A stretch of 64,000 nucleotides of DNA, taken from assembly GCA_040219025.1 (NCBI GenBank), contig JAVJTE010000009.1, positions 1-64,000 on the forward strand. Direction: 5' to 3'. The notes under the pieces are model-generated. The model was not told where the DNA came from. It did no database searches and saw only the letters and a program-made list of their open reading frames with translations. Of this stretch, positions 42,919 through 51,626 are shown one piece after another. The stretch comes from HT1-32 sp040219025 (lineage in GTDB: Bacteria; Pseudomonadota; Alphaproteobacteria; Rhodospirillales; HT1-32). The stretch's first letter is position 1; every line of letters starts with the position of its first letter. The position numbers were made by a program, and so were the translations under genes.

Positions 42919-45055
42919 CCAACACAAGGTTTGGGGCAGCAATACTGTTTTCAATCGCACTGCCACGACCTGACAGGCTGGGGTTGGTCATACAATAAGT
43001 ATGCACCGAGAAGCCATCATCTTCGACTTCATCACGAACATATTCTCCGCCCGGCATCAGGGTCCAGCTCTGCAGGTCATCTTTGAGATTCGCAATCATG
43101 ATCTGGTCAAGAACCTGCTGATGAACCGTCTCGTTGACCAGCGGCACCAGCGTTTCAACCCGGCGGTCCATGTTCCGGCCCATCCAGTCAGCGGACGAAA
43201 TCATCACCCTGGCATGACGGGACGGCAGTTCATGACCATTCCCGAAACAGATGATGCGGGAATGTTCGAGGAACCGTCCGACGATGCTCTTGACCCGGAT
43301 ATTCTCGGAAAGACCGGGTATCCCGGGACGCAGGCAGCAGATTCCCCGGACCACCAGTTCGATTTCCACCCCGTCCTGTGACGCCCTGTACAGGGCATCG
43401 ATGATTTCCGGATCAACCACCGAATTCATCTTTGCCCAGATGCCCGACGGCTTGCCGGCACGGGCGTTCGCGGACTCTGCCTCGATCATCCCGATCAGGT
43501 TGTCACGCAGGGTCAGCGGAGAAATCGATATCTGTTCCATGTCCTCCGGCTCCGCATAGCCGGTCATATAATTGAACAGCCGCGCCGCATCCCGGCACAG
43601 CGCTGCATCACAGGTAAAGTAGGACAGGTCAGTATAGATCTTTGCCGTGATCGGGTGGTAGTTCCCGGTCCCGTAATGCACATAGGATACCAGCGAGCCG
43701 GCCTCGCGGCGCACCACCAGCGACATCTTTGCATGGATTTTCTTGTCGATGAACCCGTAGACAACCTGGGCACCGGCCCGCTCCAGATCGCGGGCCCAGC
43801 GGATATTGGCTTCTTCGTCGAAACGCGCCTTGAGCTCCACCATCGCGGTCACTGACTTGCCGGATTCCGCCGCTTCGACAAGCGCGCGGACAATCGGGCT
43901 GTCGTGGCTGGTCCGGTAAAGGGTCTGCTTGATGGCGACAACCGCCGGGTCACGGGCTGCCTGACGAATGAACTGCACCACCACATCGAAACTTTCATAG
44001 GGGTGGTGAACCAGAATATCCTTCTTGCGGATGGCCGCGAAACAGTCACCGCCAAAATCACGGATTCGTTCCGGAAAGCGGGCGTTATAGGGCGTAAACT
44101 GCAGATCTGGACGATCATTGACGATGATCTGTTTGGTATCTGCCAGACCTATAATGCCCCGCACCTTGAAGATATCGTCTGCCGACACGTCCATTTCATC
44201 ACGCACGAACGCCAGCAGCCCCTCCGGCATGTCGGCACTGACCTTGAGGCGAATGACGGTCCCGCGACGTCGCCGTTTCAAGGCCGATTCGAAATGCCGG
44301 ACAAGGTCTTCCGCCTCTTCCTCGATTTCCATTTCACTGTCACGGATGACCCGGAAGACACCGCTTTCAATCACATTGAAACCCGGGAACAGGTGATTGA
44401 TGAACAGGCTGATCATGGTCTCCAGCGAGACAAAACTGGTCTTCTGTCCCGGCAGGCGGACAAACCGGTCAACCTGACTTGGCATCGGTACCAGCGCCCG
44501 CAACAGATCGTCAGGGTCTTTTTCGCTCCTTAACTGCAGGGCTATGGCAAAACCGAGGTTCGGCAGAAACGGAAACGGGTGCGCCGGGTCGATGGCCAGT
44601 GGTGTCAGAACCGGGAAGACCTGCTCCAGGAACCAGCCCTCAAGCCACTCCCGGTCGCCTTTTGTCAGGTCGTCCGCCGACTTAACCGCAATACCTTCCT
44701 TGGCCAGAGCACGGACCAGTGACAGCCATGTGCGCTGTTGATGCTCCATCAGTTCGTTGGCCATCTCGTTGATCGCGGTCAGCTGCTGCACCGGGGTCAG
44801 GCCATCGGCGCTCACCGAACTCACCCCCGCCTGCAACTGGCCTTTCAGGCCGGCGACGCGAACCATGTAGAACTCATCAAGGTTGCCGGCGGATATCGAC
44901 AGGAATCGCAGGCGTTCGAGCAGGGGATGCGAGGCATTGTCGGCTTCTTCAAGCACCCGGGTATTGAAGCGCAGCCAGGAGAGCTCACGGTTAAAAAAAC
45001 GGTCTCTGCTGGTCAGATCAATGGCGTCCAGGGGTGTTGAAGCCGCGATATCCAT
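42908..45055 (-). CDS. ppk1: Polyphosphate kinase 1
   Basis: The 715-residue protein has the four Ppk1 domains: an N-terminal helical domain (FNRELSWLRFNTRVLEEADN), the head (LPNLGFAIALQLR), then two PLD-like domains with catalytic His in KKIHAKMSLVVRR near residue 435 and the second His in EHSRIICFGNG near 590. It transfers the gamma-phosphate of ATP to polyphosphate and is autophosphorylated on the first His. CAGGAG seven bases upstream supports ATG 45055. It precedes ppx with an 11-base overlap. Confidence 0.96.
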   Translation of the reverse strand: MDIAASTPLDAIDLTSRDRFFNRELSWLRFNTRVLEEADNASHPLLERLRFLSISAGNLDEFYMVRVAGLKGQLQAGVSSVSADGLTPVQQLTAINEMANELMEHQQRTWLSLVRALAKEGIAVKSADDLTKGDREWLEGWFLEQVFPVLTPLAIDPAHPFPFLPNLGFAIALQLRSEKDPDDLLRALVPMPSQVDRFVRLPGQKTSFVSLETMISLFINHLFPGFNVIESGVFRVIRDSEMEIEEEAEDLVRHFESALKRRRRGTVIRLKVSADMPEGLLAFVRDEMDVSADDIFKVRGIIGLADTKQIIVNDRPDLQFTPYNARFPERIRDFGGDCFAAIRKKDILVHHPYESFDVVVQFIRQAARDPAVVAIKQTLYRTSHDSPIVRALVEAAESGKSVTAMVELKARFDEEANIRWARDLERAGAQVVYGFIDKKIHAKMSLVVRREAGSLVSYVHYGTGNYHPITAKIYTDLSYFTCDAALCRDAARLFNYMTGYAEPEDMEQISISPLTLRDNLIGMIEAESANARAGKPSGIWAKMNSVVDPEIIDALYRASQDGVEIELVVRGICCLRPGIPGLSENIRVKSIVGRFLEHSRIICFGNGHELPSRHARVMISSADWMGRNMDRRVETLVPLVNETVHQQVLDQIMIANLKDDLQSWTLMPGGEYVRDEVEDDGFSVHTYCMTNPSLSGRGSAIENSIAAPNLVLDED

Positions 45056-45147
45056 CTAAATCTCCTGATGCCTGCCCAAAAATGACGGTCTGGCGTAGCA
45101 GACTATCATACAGATCAGACGGAAATATGACAGTTTCGGGTAATCTG

Positions 45148-45184
45148 ATATCGGGCGGATCTGATTTACCGGTCCGCCCGATAT
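45148..45184 (-). terminator. Strong hairpin after the SDR gene, possible terminator
   Basis: ATATCGGGCGGA (45148-45159) pairs perfectly with TCCGCCCGATAT (45173-45184) around a 13-base loop, seven bases after the SDR stop and before ppk. It has no T-run in the SDR direction, so intrinsic termination is uncertain. Confidence 0.5.
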
Positions 45185-45190
45185 ACAGGC

Positions 45191-45970
45191 TCAGAAAGTG
45201 CCGGGATAGGCCCCGCCGTCGAGCAGGATATTCTGCCCGGTAATGAACCCCGCATGTGCGCTGGCCAGGAAGGCGCAGGCGGCGCCGAATTCCTCTGGCG
45301 TGCCGAACCGGCCGGCCGGATTTGCCGCCATGGCCGCGGCCCGGAACTCTTCAAAGGACTTGCCGGTACTCTTGGCTTTCACATGGAAATTACCGTTCAG
45401 CCGGTCCGTATCATGCTGGCCCGGCAGCAGTCCGTTGATGGTCACACCTTTCGCAACAGTCTTGCGGGCAATACCGGCGACAAAGCCGGTCAGCCCGGAG
45501 CGCGCGCCGTTGGAGAGGCCCAGAATATCAATCGGCGCCTTTACCGCACTGGAGGTGATATTGATGATTCGGCCAAACTTCCGGTCCATCATGCCGTCGA
45601 CAGTCGCCTTGATGAGCTCAATCGGTGTCAGCATGTTGGCATCCACCGCCTTGATCCAGTCATCGCGGCTCCAGTCGCGGAAATCGCCCGGCGGCGGACC
45701 ACCCGCGTTGTTGATCAGGATATCCGGCTCCGGACAGGCGGCCAGAACCGCGGCACGGCCTTCCGGCGTCGTGATGTCACAGGCAACAGCGGTCACTTTC
45801 GCGCCGGTTGCCTCGCGAATTTCGGCAGCCGTCTGTTCCAGTGTCGATTCGGTCCGGGCATTGATGACCAGTTCAACCCCTTCTCCGGCCAGAGCCATCG
45901 CACAGCCCCGGCCAAGCCCCTTGCTTGCCGCGCAGACAATCGCCTTGCGCCCGCTGATTCCCATATCCAT
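45191..45970 (-). CDS. Short-chain dehydrogenase/reductase with altered active-site Tyr/Lys
   Basis: The 259-residue SDR has a Rossmann loop AASKGLGRG near residue 14, LINNAGGPPPGDF near 85 and the catalytic Ser in INITSSAV near 140. At the Y-x3-K position the sequence is GLSNGARSGLTGF, which puts Ser153 where Tyr is expected and Arg157 where Lys is expected. A subgroup of SDRs with this S-N-x-x-R form exists, so this may be a natural variant and not a decayed gene. It is close to beta-ketoacyl reductases. GGAGG upstream supports ATG 45970. Confidence 0.82.
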   Translation of the reverse strand: MDMGISGRKAIVCAASKGLGRGCAMALAGEGVELVINARTESTLEQTAAEIREATGAKVTAVACDITTPEGRAAVLAACPEPDILINNAGGPPPGDFRDWSRDDWIKAVDANMLTPIELIKATVDGMMDRKFGRIINITSSAVKAPIDILGLSNGARSGLTGFVAGIARKTVAKGVTINGLLPGQHDTDRLNGNFHVKAKSTGKSFEEFRAAAMAANPAGRFGTPEEFGAACAFLASAHAGFITGQNILLDGGAYPGTF

Positions 45971-45988
45971 TGATTACATCCTCCGGTT

Positions 45989-46675
45989 TCAGATTGGCGT
46001 TTGTTCGATCACGCGACGGGCCAGGGGCAAGGTGATATTTCGCCTTTCGGCCAGCGCCGCCCGGTCCAGTTTTTCGACTATGTTCCGGGCTGCCTCGAAC
46101 GAACGCTCCATACGTCTGACGATGAAGGTAACCACCTCAGCCGGCACCCGCAATTGCCGGTCAGAGAATTGTTTGACCAGCAGCGCGGCCAGCAGGCCAT
46201 CATCCGGACCGTCAATAGCCACAACATTTGCCGTCGCCAGTCGTGAGCGGAGATCCGGCAAGATTACCGGCCATGTGTTCGGCGGCGTCTGCCCGGTTAT
46301 CAACAGGGCTCCGCCTGCGGCACTTACCGCATTGAAAACGTGAAAGAGGCGGCGTTCCGGCTCTGTCTGTCCGGCAACATGATCAGCCGCATCGACAACA
46401 ACCGCAGCCGGCCGGTCGATGACCCGTTCGATATCACGTTCACTCAGCAGATTTCCTCGCAACATCAGGGCATCACTGCGTCCCCTGAAAACGTGGCAGA
46501 GATGTGTCTTGCCGCTTGCCGCGGGGCCGGAGACGGCCAGCAGCGGCGCTGGCCAGTCGGGCCAGAGGTCGAGCCAGCCGATGGCTTCAGCGTTACAGTC
46601 CGAGACCACGTAATCCGGCTCGCCAAACGCCGGGCGGGCGCTGAAACCAAGGGGTAACTGTTCGGGTTCGGTCAT
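45989..46675 (-). CDS. hdaA: DnaA regulatory inactivator HdaA
   Basis: The 228-residue AAA+ protein resembles the DnaA ATPase domain without DNA-binding domain IV. The N-terminal QLPLGF matches the beta-clamp-binding motif of Hda. Walker A SGPAASGKTHLCHVF lies near residue 49 and VVVDAADH (Walker B) near 90; LRSRLATANVVAI is the sensor region. With the clamp it triggers ATP hydrolysis on DnaA and blocks re-initiation. It overlaps the downstream end of the AI-2E permease gene by four bases (ATGA), as in related genomes. Confidence 0.9.
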   Translation of the reverse strand: MTEPEQLPLGFSARPAFGEPDYVVSDCNAEAIGWLDLWPDWPAPLLAVSGPAASGKTHLCHVFRGRSDALMLRGNLLSERDIERVIDRPAAVVVDAADHVAGQTEPERRLFHVFNAVSAAGGALLITGQTPPNTWPVILPDLRSRLATANVVAIDGPDDGLLAALLVKQFSDRQLRVPAEVVTFIVRRMERSFEAARNIVEKLDRAALAERRNITLPLARRVIEQTPI

Positions 46676-47763
46676 TCTTCCCCGGAATTTCCCGACTGCT
46701 TTGTGTGACCGGCATAAAGACCGGATTCAAGGTACCGGCCAATGAAAAACCGGACGAGGACACCAATAACGGCAGCCGCGGGAACGGCAATCAGTACGCC
46801 GACAAAGCCGATCAGGTTACCGAACGCAAACAGCGCAAAGACAATCCAGACCGCATGCAGTTTCACCCGGTCACCGACCAGTTTCGGGGTCAGGAAATTG
46901 CCTTCAATCACCTGACCCAGCGCGAAAACACCCGCAACAGCGAGAATCGGCCCGATGCTTGAGAACTGGGCAACCGCAATCGCAAACCCGATCACCAGGC
47001 CCACCGCAATCCCGACATAGGGCACGAAAGACAGCAGCCCGGCGATCAGTCCCACAAGGAACCCGAAATCCAGACCAACAAGCGTGAGGCCGATCCCGAA
47101 GAAGCACCCCTGAATGAAGCAGACCGTCAGCTGTCCGCGGATAAAACCGGCAATGGTCTCGTCCATCAGGCGAACCTGCTCGCGGATTACATCCACATGA
47201 TCGCGCGGCAACCAGCTGTCGACCCGGTCAACCATGACATCCCAGTCACGCAGCATGTACCAGGTGACCAGCGGTGTGACGAACAGCAGCGACAGCAGGT
47301 TAACCAGGGCCAGTCCGCCGGTCAGCAACCCTTTCACCAGCTTGCCCAGCCACAGCATCGCATCGCCCGCATATTTCGACGCGCCGGACTGCAGGCTTTT
47401 CAGATCTTCCGGGCTGAGCACGGCGCGAAGCTGGTCAAACAATGGTGTCGCGGCTTCCTGCAATCCCGCAACATAGCCTGGAAAATTATCGGCAAAGCGC
47501 ACGACCTGCCCCTGAAGGACCGGCAAGAGCAGCAGGATACCGAGAATGATCGCGAGGAAGAACAACCCTGCAATGATGCTGGCCGAAACTGTCCGCGACA
47601 GTCCCTTCCCCTCAAGCCTGTCCGCCAGCGGGTCGAGCAGGTAGGCCGAGAGCGCACCGACGACAAACGGCAGCAAGATCTCGCGAAACAGATAGAGCGA
47701 GCCGATAAACAGGGCGATTACGCTGATCCATATCACTGCCTGCCGGGTACCACTGATATTCAT
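46672..47763 (-). CDS. AI-2E/PerM-family membrane permease
   Basis: The 363-residue protein has the PerM plan: three N-terminal helices (FREILLPFVVGALSAYLLDPLADRLEGKG), a periplasmic loop, then five or so C-terminal helices with FFGIGLTLVGLDFGFLVGLIAGLLSFVPYVG near residue 210 and GNLIGFVGVLIAVPAAAVIGVLVRFF near 325. Family members are linked to autoinducer-2 export or Na/H exchange. The role in an hda-purMN cluster is unknown. Its start overlaps the phosphatidyltransferase stop by four bases. Confidence 0.9.
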   Translation of the reverse strand: MNISGTRQAVIWISVIALFIGSLYLFREILLPFVVGALSAYLLDPLADRLEGKGLSRTVSASIIAGLFFLAIILGILLLLPVLQGQVVRFADNFPGYVAGLQEAATPLFDQLRAVLSPEDLKSLQSGASKYAGDAMLWLGKLVKGLLTGGLALVNLLSLLFVTPLVTWYMLRDWDVMVDRVDSWLPRDHVDVIREQVRLMDETIAGFIRGQLTVCFIQGCFFGIGLTLVGLDFGFLVGLIAGLLSFVPYVGIAVGLVIGFAIAVAQFSSIGPILAVAGVFALGQVIEGNFLTPKLVGDRVKLHAVWIVFALFAFGNLIGFVGVLIAVPAAAVIGVLVRFFIGRYLESGLYAGHTKQSGNSGEE

Positions 47764-48335
47764 AGGCTTTCACCTTCCCAATGAACCGCCTTGCGACTCC
47801 AGATCACAAGATAGGCCAGGCCGGACAGAATGGTCGTTGCAGCGACAGCATAGCAGAAAAAACCGGTCAAACCGAACTCCGGCAAGCCAAGGCCAAGGAC
47901 CGACAAAACAAACACCGCATAGATAATCTGCATGGCCGTATTGAACTTGCTGATCCAGAGCGGTTGCATCTTCAGCTCATTTCCCAGCGACGTGAACAGC
48001 AGCCCCCCGCCGACAATCGCAAAATCACGGGCCACCACCAGAATCACCAGCCAGTGCGGCATCAGGTCCTGGACACCCAGCGTGACATAGACGCTGACCA
48101 GCAGAATCTTGTCTGCCAGCGGGTCCAGAAATCCGCCGAGAATGGTACGTGCATCGAACTGTCTGGCAAGAATACCGTCGACGGCATCACTTGCACCGGC
48201 AACCATGAACAGCCAGAACGCAATGGCATATTCCTGCTCGACCATCGCCATCACGGTTACCGGCGTCAGCAGCAGCCGCCCGACCGTAATCAGGTTGGGG
48301 AGGTAGGTCAGCCTCAAAGCTGGCGCAACACCCAT
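47760..48335 (-). CDS. CDP-alcohol phosphatidyltransferase family protein
   Basis: The 191-residue membrane enzyme carries the CDP-alcohol signature: DAVDGILARQFDARTILGGFLDPLADK near residues 50-76 (D-G-x2-A-R-x8-G-x3-D-x3-D). Five or six hydrophobic helices surround it. It transfers a phosphatidyl group to an alcohol such as glycerol-3-phosphate (PgsA-like) or an inositol/cardiolipin acceptor; which alcohol is not resolved. It overlaps the DUF2066 stop by 22 bases. Confidence 0.87.
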   Translation of the reverse strand: MGVAPALRLTYLPNLITVGRLLLTPVTVMAMVEQEYAIAFWLFMVAGASDAVDGILARQFDARTILGGFLDPLADKILLVSVYVTLGVQDLMPHWLVILVVARDFAIVGGGLLFTSLGNELKMQPLWISKFNTAMQIIYAVFVLSVLGLGLPEFGLTGFFCYAVAATTILSGLAYLVIWSRKAVHWEGESL

Positions 48336-49420
48336 TGCCCAAGCTCCGCTTCAAGCACCAGATCCTTCTGGGCCAGTGCCGAGCGCAACTGATCTGCATC
48401 GCCGGTGAAGTACAGATCAACCATGGCCCGGTCCAGTGCCAGTGACAGCAATTCCCGCTTGTAGATGATCGCAATATCGTCAAGCCGTCTGCGGATGTCA
48501 TTCCAGTCACTCAGCGACCGGATCGGAACCCTGACCAGTACAACCGCCTCCTGACCAAAGCGGATCAGGTTACGGTCCTTCCAGGCGTCATCGACGGCCG
48601 TGCGCAACCAGTCACGCGCCCGGTCCATAACAGCCTCCGGTGTCTCTCCGTCCGCCGGCCTGAAGCTGTTGCTGAACACTGTATCCGTGGCACCCCGTCC
48701 GAAAGCAGAGGCATAAACCTCGACAGTGCCTGCGGTACTGTCTTTTACCGAAGCAGTTGCTACCAGGGCACCGTTCGCCGCATAGCGGCTGGTAATCGTC
48801 GCAATCCGATCCGCATCACCATTAACCGCCTGCGATGCCGTAAGAGCAGAGAGATCCGGCAGATCACCAAGCGGCATGACCATCGGTGACAGGCCCTCAT
48901 TGACCACCACCCTCTGCCAGGCGGCACGCCAGGGGTTGGGCTCTTCCCACAGTTTGAGATCACCCGCCGCCTCGTAGACCGGCAGGATCACGAGCGGCCG
49001 GGCTACTGTTTCCGCAAAGGGAATGCTGTAATTCCGCAACAGGGATCGCACATCAGCCGAACGGAACCGCACATCCATCTGTGCAATGTAGCGCACATCA
49101 GAGCTTTTTTCGTCGACGGAGAAGTCGCGCACATAATTCACAATCTGCCCCGCCGGGATCGCGGGCAGGCGGCTATGATCGGCACTCAGCGTCAGGCGGC
49201 GCAGCAGGATATCGAAAGCCTTCTTCTGTCCGTTCGCCAGTGCTGTCGTACGCGCGGCCTGTGCCGAGGCCGCCGTCTCGTCAACCGGAACCCCGTTTAC
49301 GCTGTAGGGATCGGTCGCCGTCTGTGCCACGGCAGGGACGGAAAAGGATATAATCGCAAAAAGAAGCAGGAAACCGGCATGGACCGGCTGGCAGACATTC
49401 GATATGTTGCGCCGCTTCAT
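48314..49420 (-). CDS. DUF2066 domain protein with signal peptide
   Basis: The 368-residue protein starts MKRRNISNVCQPVHAGFLLLFAIISFSVPAVAQ, a signal peptide, and is otherwise soluble and periplasmic. Typical DUF2066 features are ARTTALANGQKKAFDILLRRLTL near residue 55, PAGQIVNYVRDFSVDEKSS near 85 and YIAQMDVRFRSADVRSLLR near 108. Its molecular function is not known. It starts the minus-strand operon that continues to hdaA and is divergent from purM, with only 35 bp between start codons. Confidence 0.85.
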   Translation of the reverse strand: MKRRNISNVCQPVHAGFLLLFAIISFSVPAVAQTATDPYSVNGVPVDETAASAQAARTTALANGQKKAFDILLRRLTLSADHSRLPAIPAGQIVNYVRDFSVDEKSSDVRYIAQMDVRFRSADVRSLLRNYSIPFAETVARPLVILPVYEAAGDLKLWEEPNPWRAAWQRVVVNEGLSPMVMPLGDLPDLSALTASQAVNGDADRIATITSRYAANGALVATASVKDSTAGTVEVYASAFGRGATDTVFSNSFRPADGETPEAVMDRARDWLRTAVDDAWKDRNLIRFGQEAVVLVRVPIRSLSDWNDIRRRLDDIAIIYKRELLSLALDRAMVDLYFTGDADQLRSALAQKDLVLEAELGQWVLRQL

Positions 49421-49455
49421 TACTCTGTTCCCTTCAACAACATCGGACGAGCGAG

Positions 49456-50532
49456 ATGGGCGATCCAGACCACAAACGTCCTCTCACATACAAGAGTGCT
49501 GGCGTCGATATAGAGGCGGGCGATGCTCTTGTCGAGGGTATCAAGCCACTTGCCAGGGCGACGTCACGTCCCGGTGTGATGCAGAACCTTGGCGGATTTG
49601 CGGCAGCCTTCGACCTGAAGGCCGCAGGTTTCAGCGATCCCGTGCTACTTTCAGGGACTGATGGCGTCGGCACCAAGCTGAAAGTAGCCGAACTTGTCGG
49701 TGATCATTCCACTATTGGAATTGATCTGGTGGCGATGTGCGTGAACGATCTTGTCGTTCATGGGGCCTCCCCCCTGTTCTTCCTCGACTACTTCGCGACC
49801 GGTCACCTTGATGTCGGCACCGCACAAACCGTCATCGCCGGGATTGCGGACGGCTGCAAACAGGCGGGTTGTGCACTTGTCGGCGGCGAGACGGCCGAGA
49901 TGCCGGACATGTATGCGCCCGGCAGCTATGACCTCGCCGGATTCGCCGTCGGCGCGGCAGAGCGTGACCAGATGCTGCCGAAACCCGGCATTGCCGAAGG
50001 CGACGCCGTTATTGGCATTGCCTCCACCGGCTTCCATTCAAACGGTTATTCGCTGGTCCGGAAAATTGTCGACCGCAGCGGCCTGACCTATGCTTCGCCC
50101 GCCCCGTTCGATGCAGAACAGACGCTGGGACAGGCGCTGCTGACGCCAACCCGAATTTATGTGGATGCCTGCATGGCCGCGATGAAAACCGGCAGTGTGA
50201 AGGCGTTCTGCCATATTACCGGCGGCGGCTTCAGCGAGAATATTCCCCGGATCCTGCCAGACGGTATCGGCATCCATATCGATCTCGGCAGTTTTGCCTT
50301 ACCGGCAATGTTTGGCTGGGCAGCGGAAGTTGCCGAATTACCCGCTCCCGAAATGCTGCGAACCTTCAACTGCGGGATCGGCATGATCGCGGTCTGTGAC
50401 CCTTCGCAGGCGACCAGCGTAACCGCGGCAATCCAGAGCAAGGGCGACACGGCATCGGTTATCGGCAGCGTCACAGCACATGCGGATGGCCCGAAAGTGA
50501 CCTACACCATACCTGCGGGCTGGCCGTGCTGA
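49456..50532 (+). CDS. purM: Phosphoribosylformylglycinamidine cyclo-ligase
   Basis: The 358-residue PurM has YKSAGVDIEAGDALVEGIKPLA at the N-terminus, LSGTDGVGTKLKVAE near residue 60, MCVNDLVVHGASPLFFLDYFATG near 95 and CALVGGETAEMPDMYAPGSYDLAG near 137, all characteristic. It makes AIR in purine synthesis, the step after FGAM synthetase. The stop overlaps the purN start by seven bases, so both are translated in tandem. Confidence 0.97.
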   Translation: MGDPDHKRPLTYKSAGVDIEAGDALVEGIKPLARATSRPGVMQNLGGFAAAFDLKAAGFSDPVLLSGTDGVGTKLKVAELVGDHSTIGIDLVAMCVNDLVVHGASPLFFLDYFATGHLDVGTAQTVIAGIADGCKQAGCALVGGETAEMPDMYAPGSYDLAGFAVGAAERDQMLPKPGIAEGDAVIGIASTGFHSNGYSLVRKIVDRSGLTYASPAPFDAEQTLGQALLTPTRIYVDACMAAMKTGSVKAFCHITGGGFSENIPRILPDGIGIHIDLGSFALPAMFGWAAEVAELPAPEMLRTFNCGIGMIAVCDPSQATSVTAAIQSKGDTASVIGSVTAHADGPKVTYTIPAGWPC

Positions 50533-51176
50533 AGATCGGAGTCCTGATCTCCGGACGGGGCTCAAACCTTCAGGCGCTGATTGATGCCTGTGCCGAAGAC
50601 GGGTTTCCGGCCAGAATCGCCATCGTCATCTCCAACAAGCCCGACGCGTACGGTCTGGAGCGGGCCAGACTGGCGGAGATTCCGACGGCGACCGTTCCGC
50701 ATGGCAGCTTTTCCAGCCGTGAAGCGTTCGATCAGGAAGTCGACCGTCATCTGCGGGAGGCCGGCGTCAGGCTGGTCTGCCTCGCCGGGTTCATGCGGCT
50801 GTTGTCAGAATCGTTTGTCCGGGGCTGGAAAGACCGGATGATCAACATCCATCCGTCTCTGCTGCCCGCGTTCAAGGGCCTCAACACCCATGCCCGCACC
50901 CTTCAGGCCGGAGTCAGGATTGCGGGCTGCACGGTTCACTATGTGCGACCGGAAATGGATGAAGGGCCGATCATCATGCAGGCCGCAGTACCCGTACTGG
51001 CAGGTGACCGCGAGGATGATCTGGCAAACCGTATTCTGTGCCAGGAGCATCTGATATATCCTGCCGCCGTCCGCCTGATCGCGGAGGGTCGGGTAAGAAT
51101 CGCCGGCGAAAGCTGCATCATCACCGGTTCAGGCAACGATTCCGCAATTACGGAGGCTCTGGTCTCGCCAAAGTGA
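50526..51176 (+). CDS. purN: Phosphoribosylglycinamide formyltransferase
   Basis: The 216-residue enzyme carries IGVLISGRGSNLQALIDAC at the N-terminus and INIHPSLLPAFKGLNTHARTLQAG near residue 105, where Asn, His and the following segment bind formyl-THF. CTVHYVRPEMDEGPIIMQ near 138 completes the site with its Asp. It formylates GAR in purine synthesis. It starts at a GTG, seven bases before the purM stop. The 44-residue protein follows in the same direction after 97 bp. Confidence 0.96.
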   Translation: MLKIGVLISGRGSNLQALIDACAEDGFPARIAIVISNKPDAYGLERARLAEIPTATVPHGSFSSREAFDQEVDRHLREAGVRLVCLAGFMRLLSESFVRGWKDRMINIHPSLLPAFKGLNTHARTLQAGVRIAGCTVHYVRPEMDEGPIIMQAAVPVLAGDREDDLANRILCQEHLIYPAAVRLIAEGRVRIAGESCIITGSGNDSAITEALVSPK

Positions 51177-51273
51177 CGGATAAGCCAATAATCACTTGGA
51201 AACAGCCCCGGTTTGTTTATTTTGACGCTATCACAGCCGGTTTATGGCAACTGACCAACGAGGAGTTCGCATC

Positions 51274-51408
51274 GTGAGCGAAGCAGGCGGAAAAGTAGAC
51301 ATGGAAGTCCAGCAGCGGACTTGGATAGCTTTCAACAAGTTTATGGTCAAAGTAGGCGTCGTCAGTGTCATTCTGACCGTGGCCATTCCGTATTTTGTCG
51401 TATTCTGA
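51274..51408 (+). CDS. aa3-type cytochrome c oxidase subunit IV-like mini-protein
   Basis: The reading frame from GTG 51274 gives 44 residues: SEAGGKVDMEVQQRTWIAFNKF followed by a transmembrane segment VKVGVVSVILTVAIPYFVVF. The short N-terminus with a TW-x-x-F motif followed by one span matches the bacterial COX4_pro_2 family. GAGGAG at 51260-51265 is eight bases before the GTG; an in-frame ATG at 51244 has none. Such subunits normally bind heme-copper oxidases, but no oxidase genes are near. A terminator follows at 51428. Confidence 0.7.
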   Translation: MSEAGGKVDMEVQQRTWIAFNKFMVKVGVVSVILTVAIPYFVVF

Positions 51409-51427
51409 TCAACCGTCAGAACCGATC

Positions 51428-51461
51428 AAAAGCCGGCCTCGTCAGAGTGCCGGCTTTTTTG
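51428..51461 (+). terminator. Rho-independent terminator after the oxidase subunit IV-like gene
   Basis: AAGCCGGC (51430-51437) and GCCGGCTT (51449-51456) form an eight-base perfect stem with an 11-base loop, and TTTTTT follows. Confidence 0.92.
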
Positions 51462-51516
51462 TGCCTGCGGTTTGCCCGCGTTCGCGGAGCTCACATTCCT
51501 TTTCCCGGACAGCACA

Positions 51517-51546
51517 AGGCCACCCTGCCGGATGACAGGATGGCCT
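51517..51546 (-). terminator. Hairpin downstream of ndk, possible weak terminator
   Basis: AGGCCACCCTG (51517-51527) and CAGGATGGCCT (51536-51546) pair with one mismatch around an eight-base loop, about 80 bp beyond the ndk stop. The T-tract on the ndk strand is poor. Confidence 0.4.
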
Positions 51547-51626
51547 GGCAGTAACGCGGTCAGAGGCCGAAACCTCCGGATAGTCTCGACTGCGCCGGGA
51601 ATGAATACCCGGAACAGTCTTCCGTA

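Noticed and set aside
45243..46343. 366-codon plus-strand ORF over the SDR and hdaA genes
   Set aside because: It spans two recognised minus-strand genes and has a low-complexity Ser/Arg-rich product.
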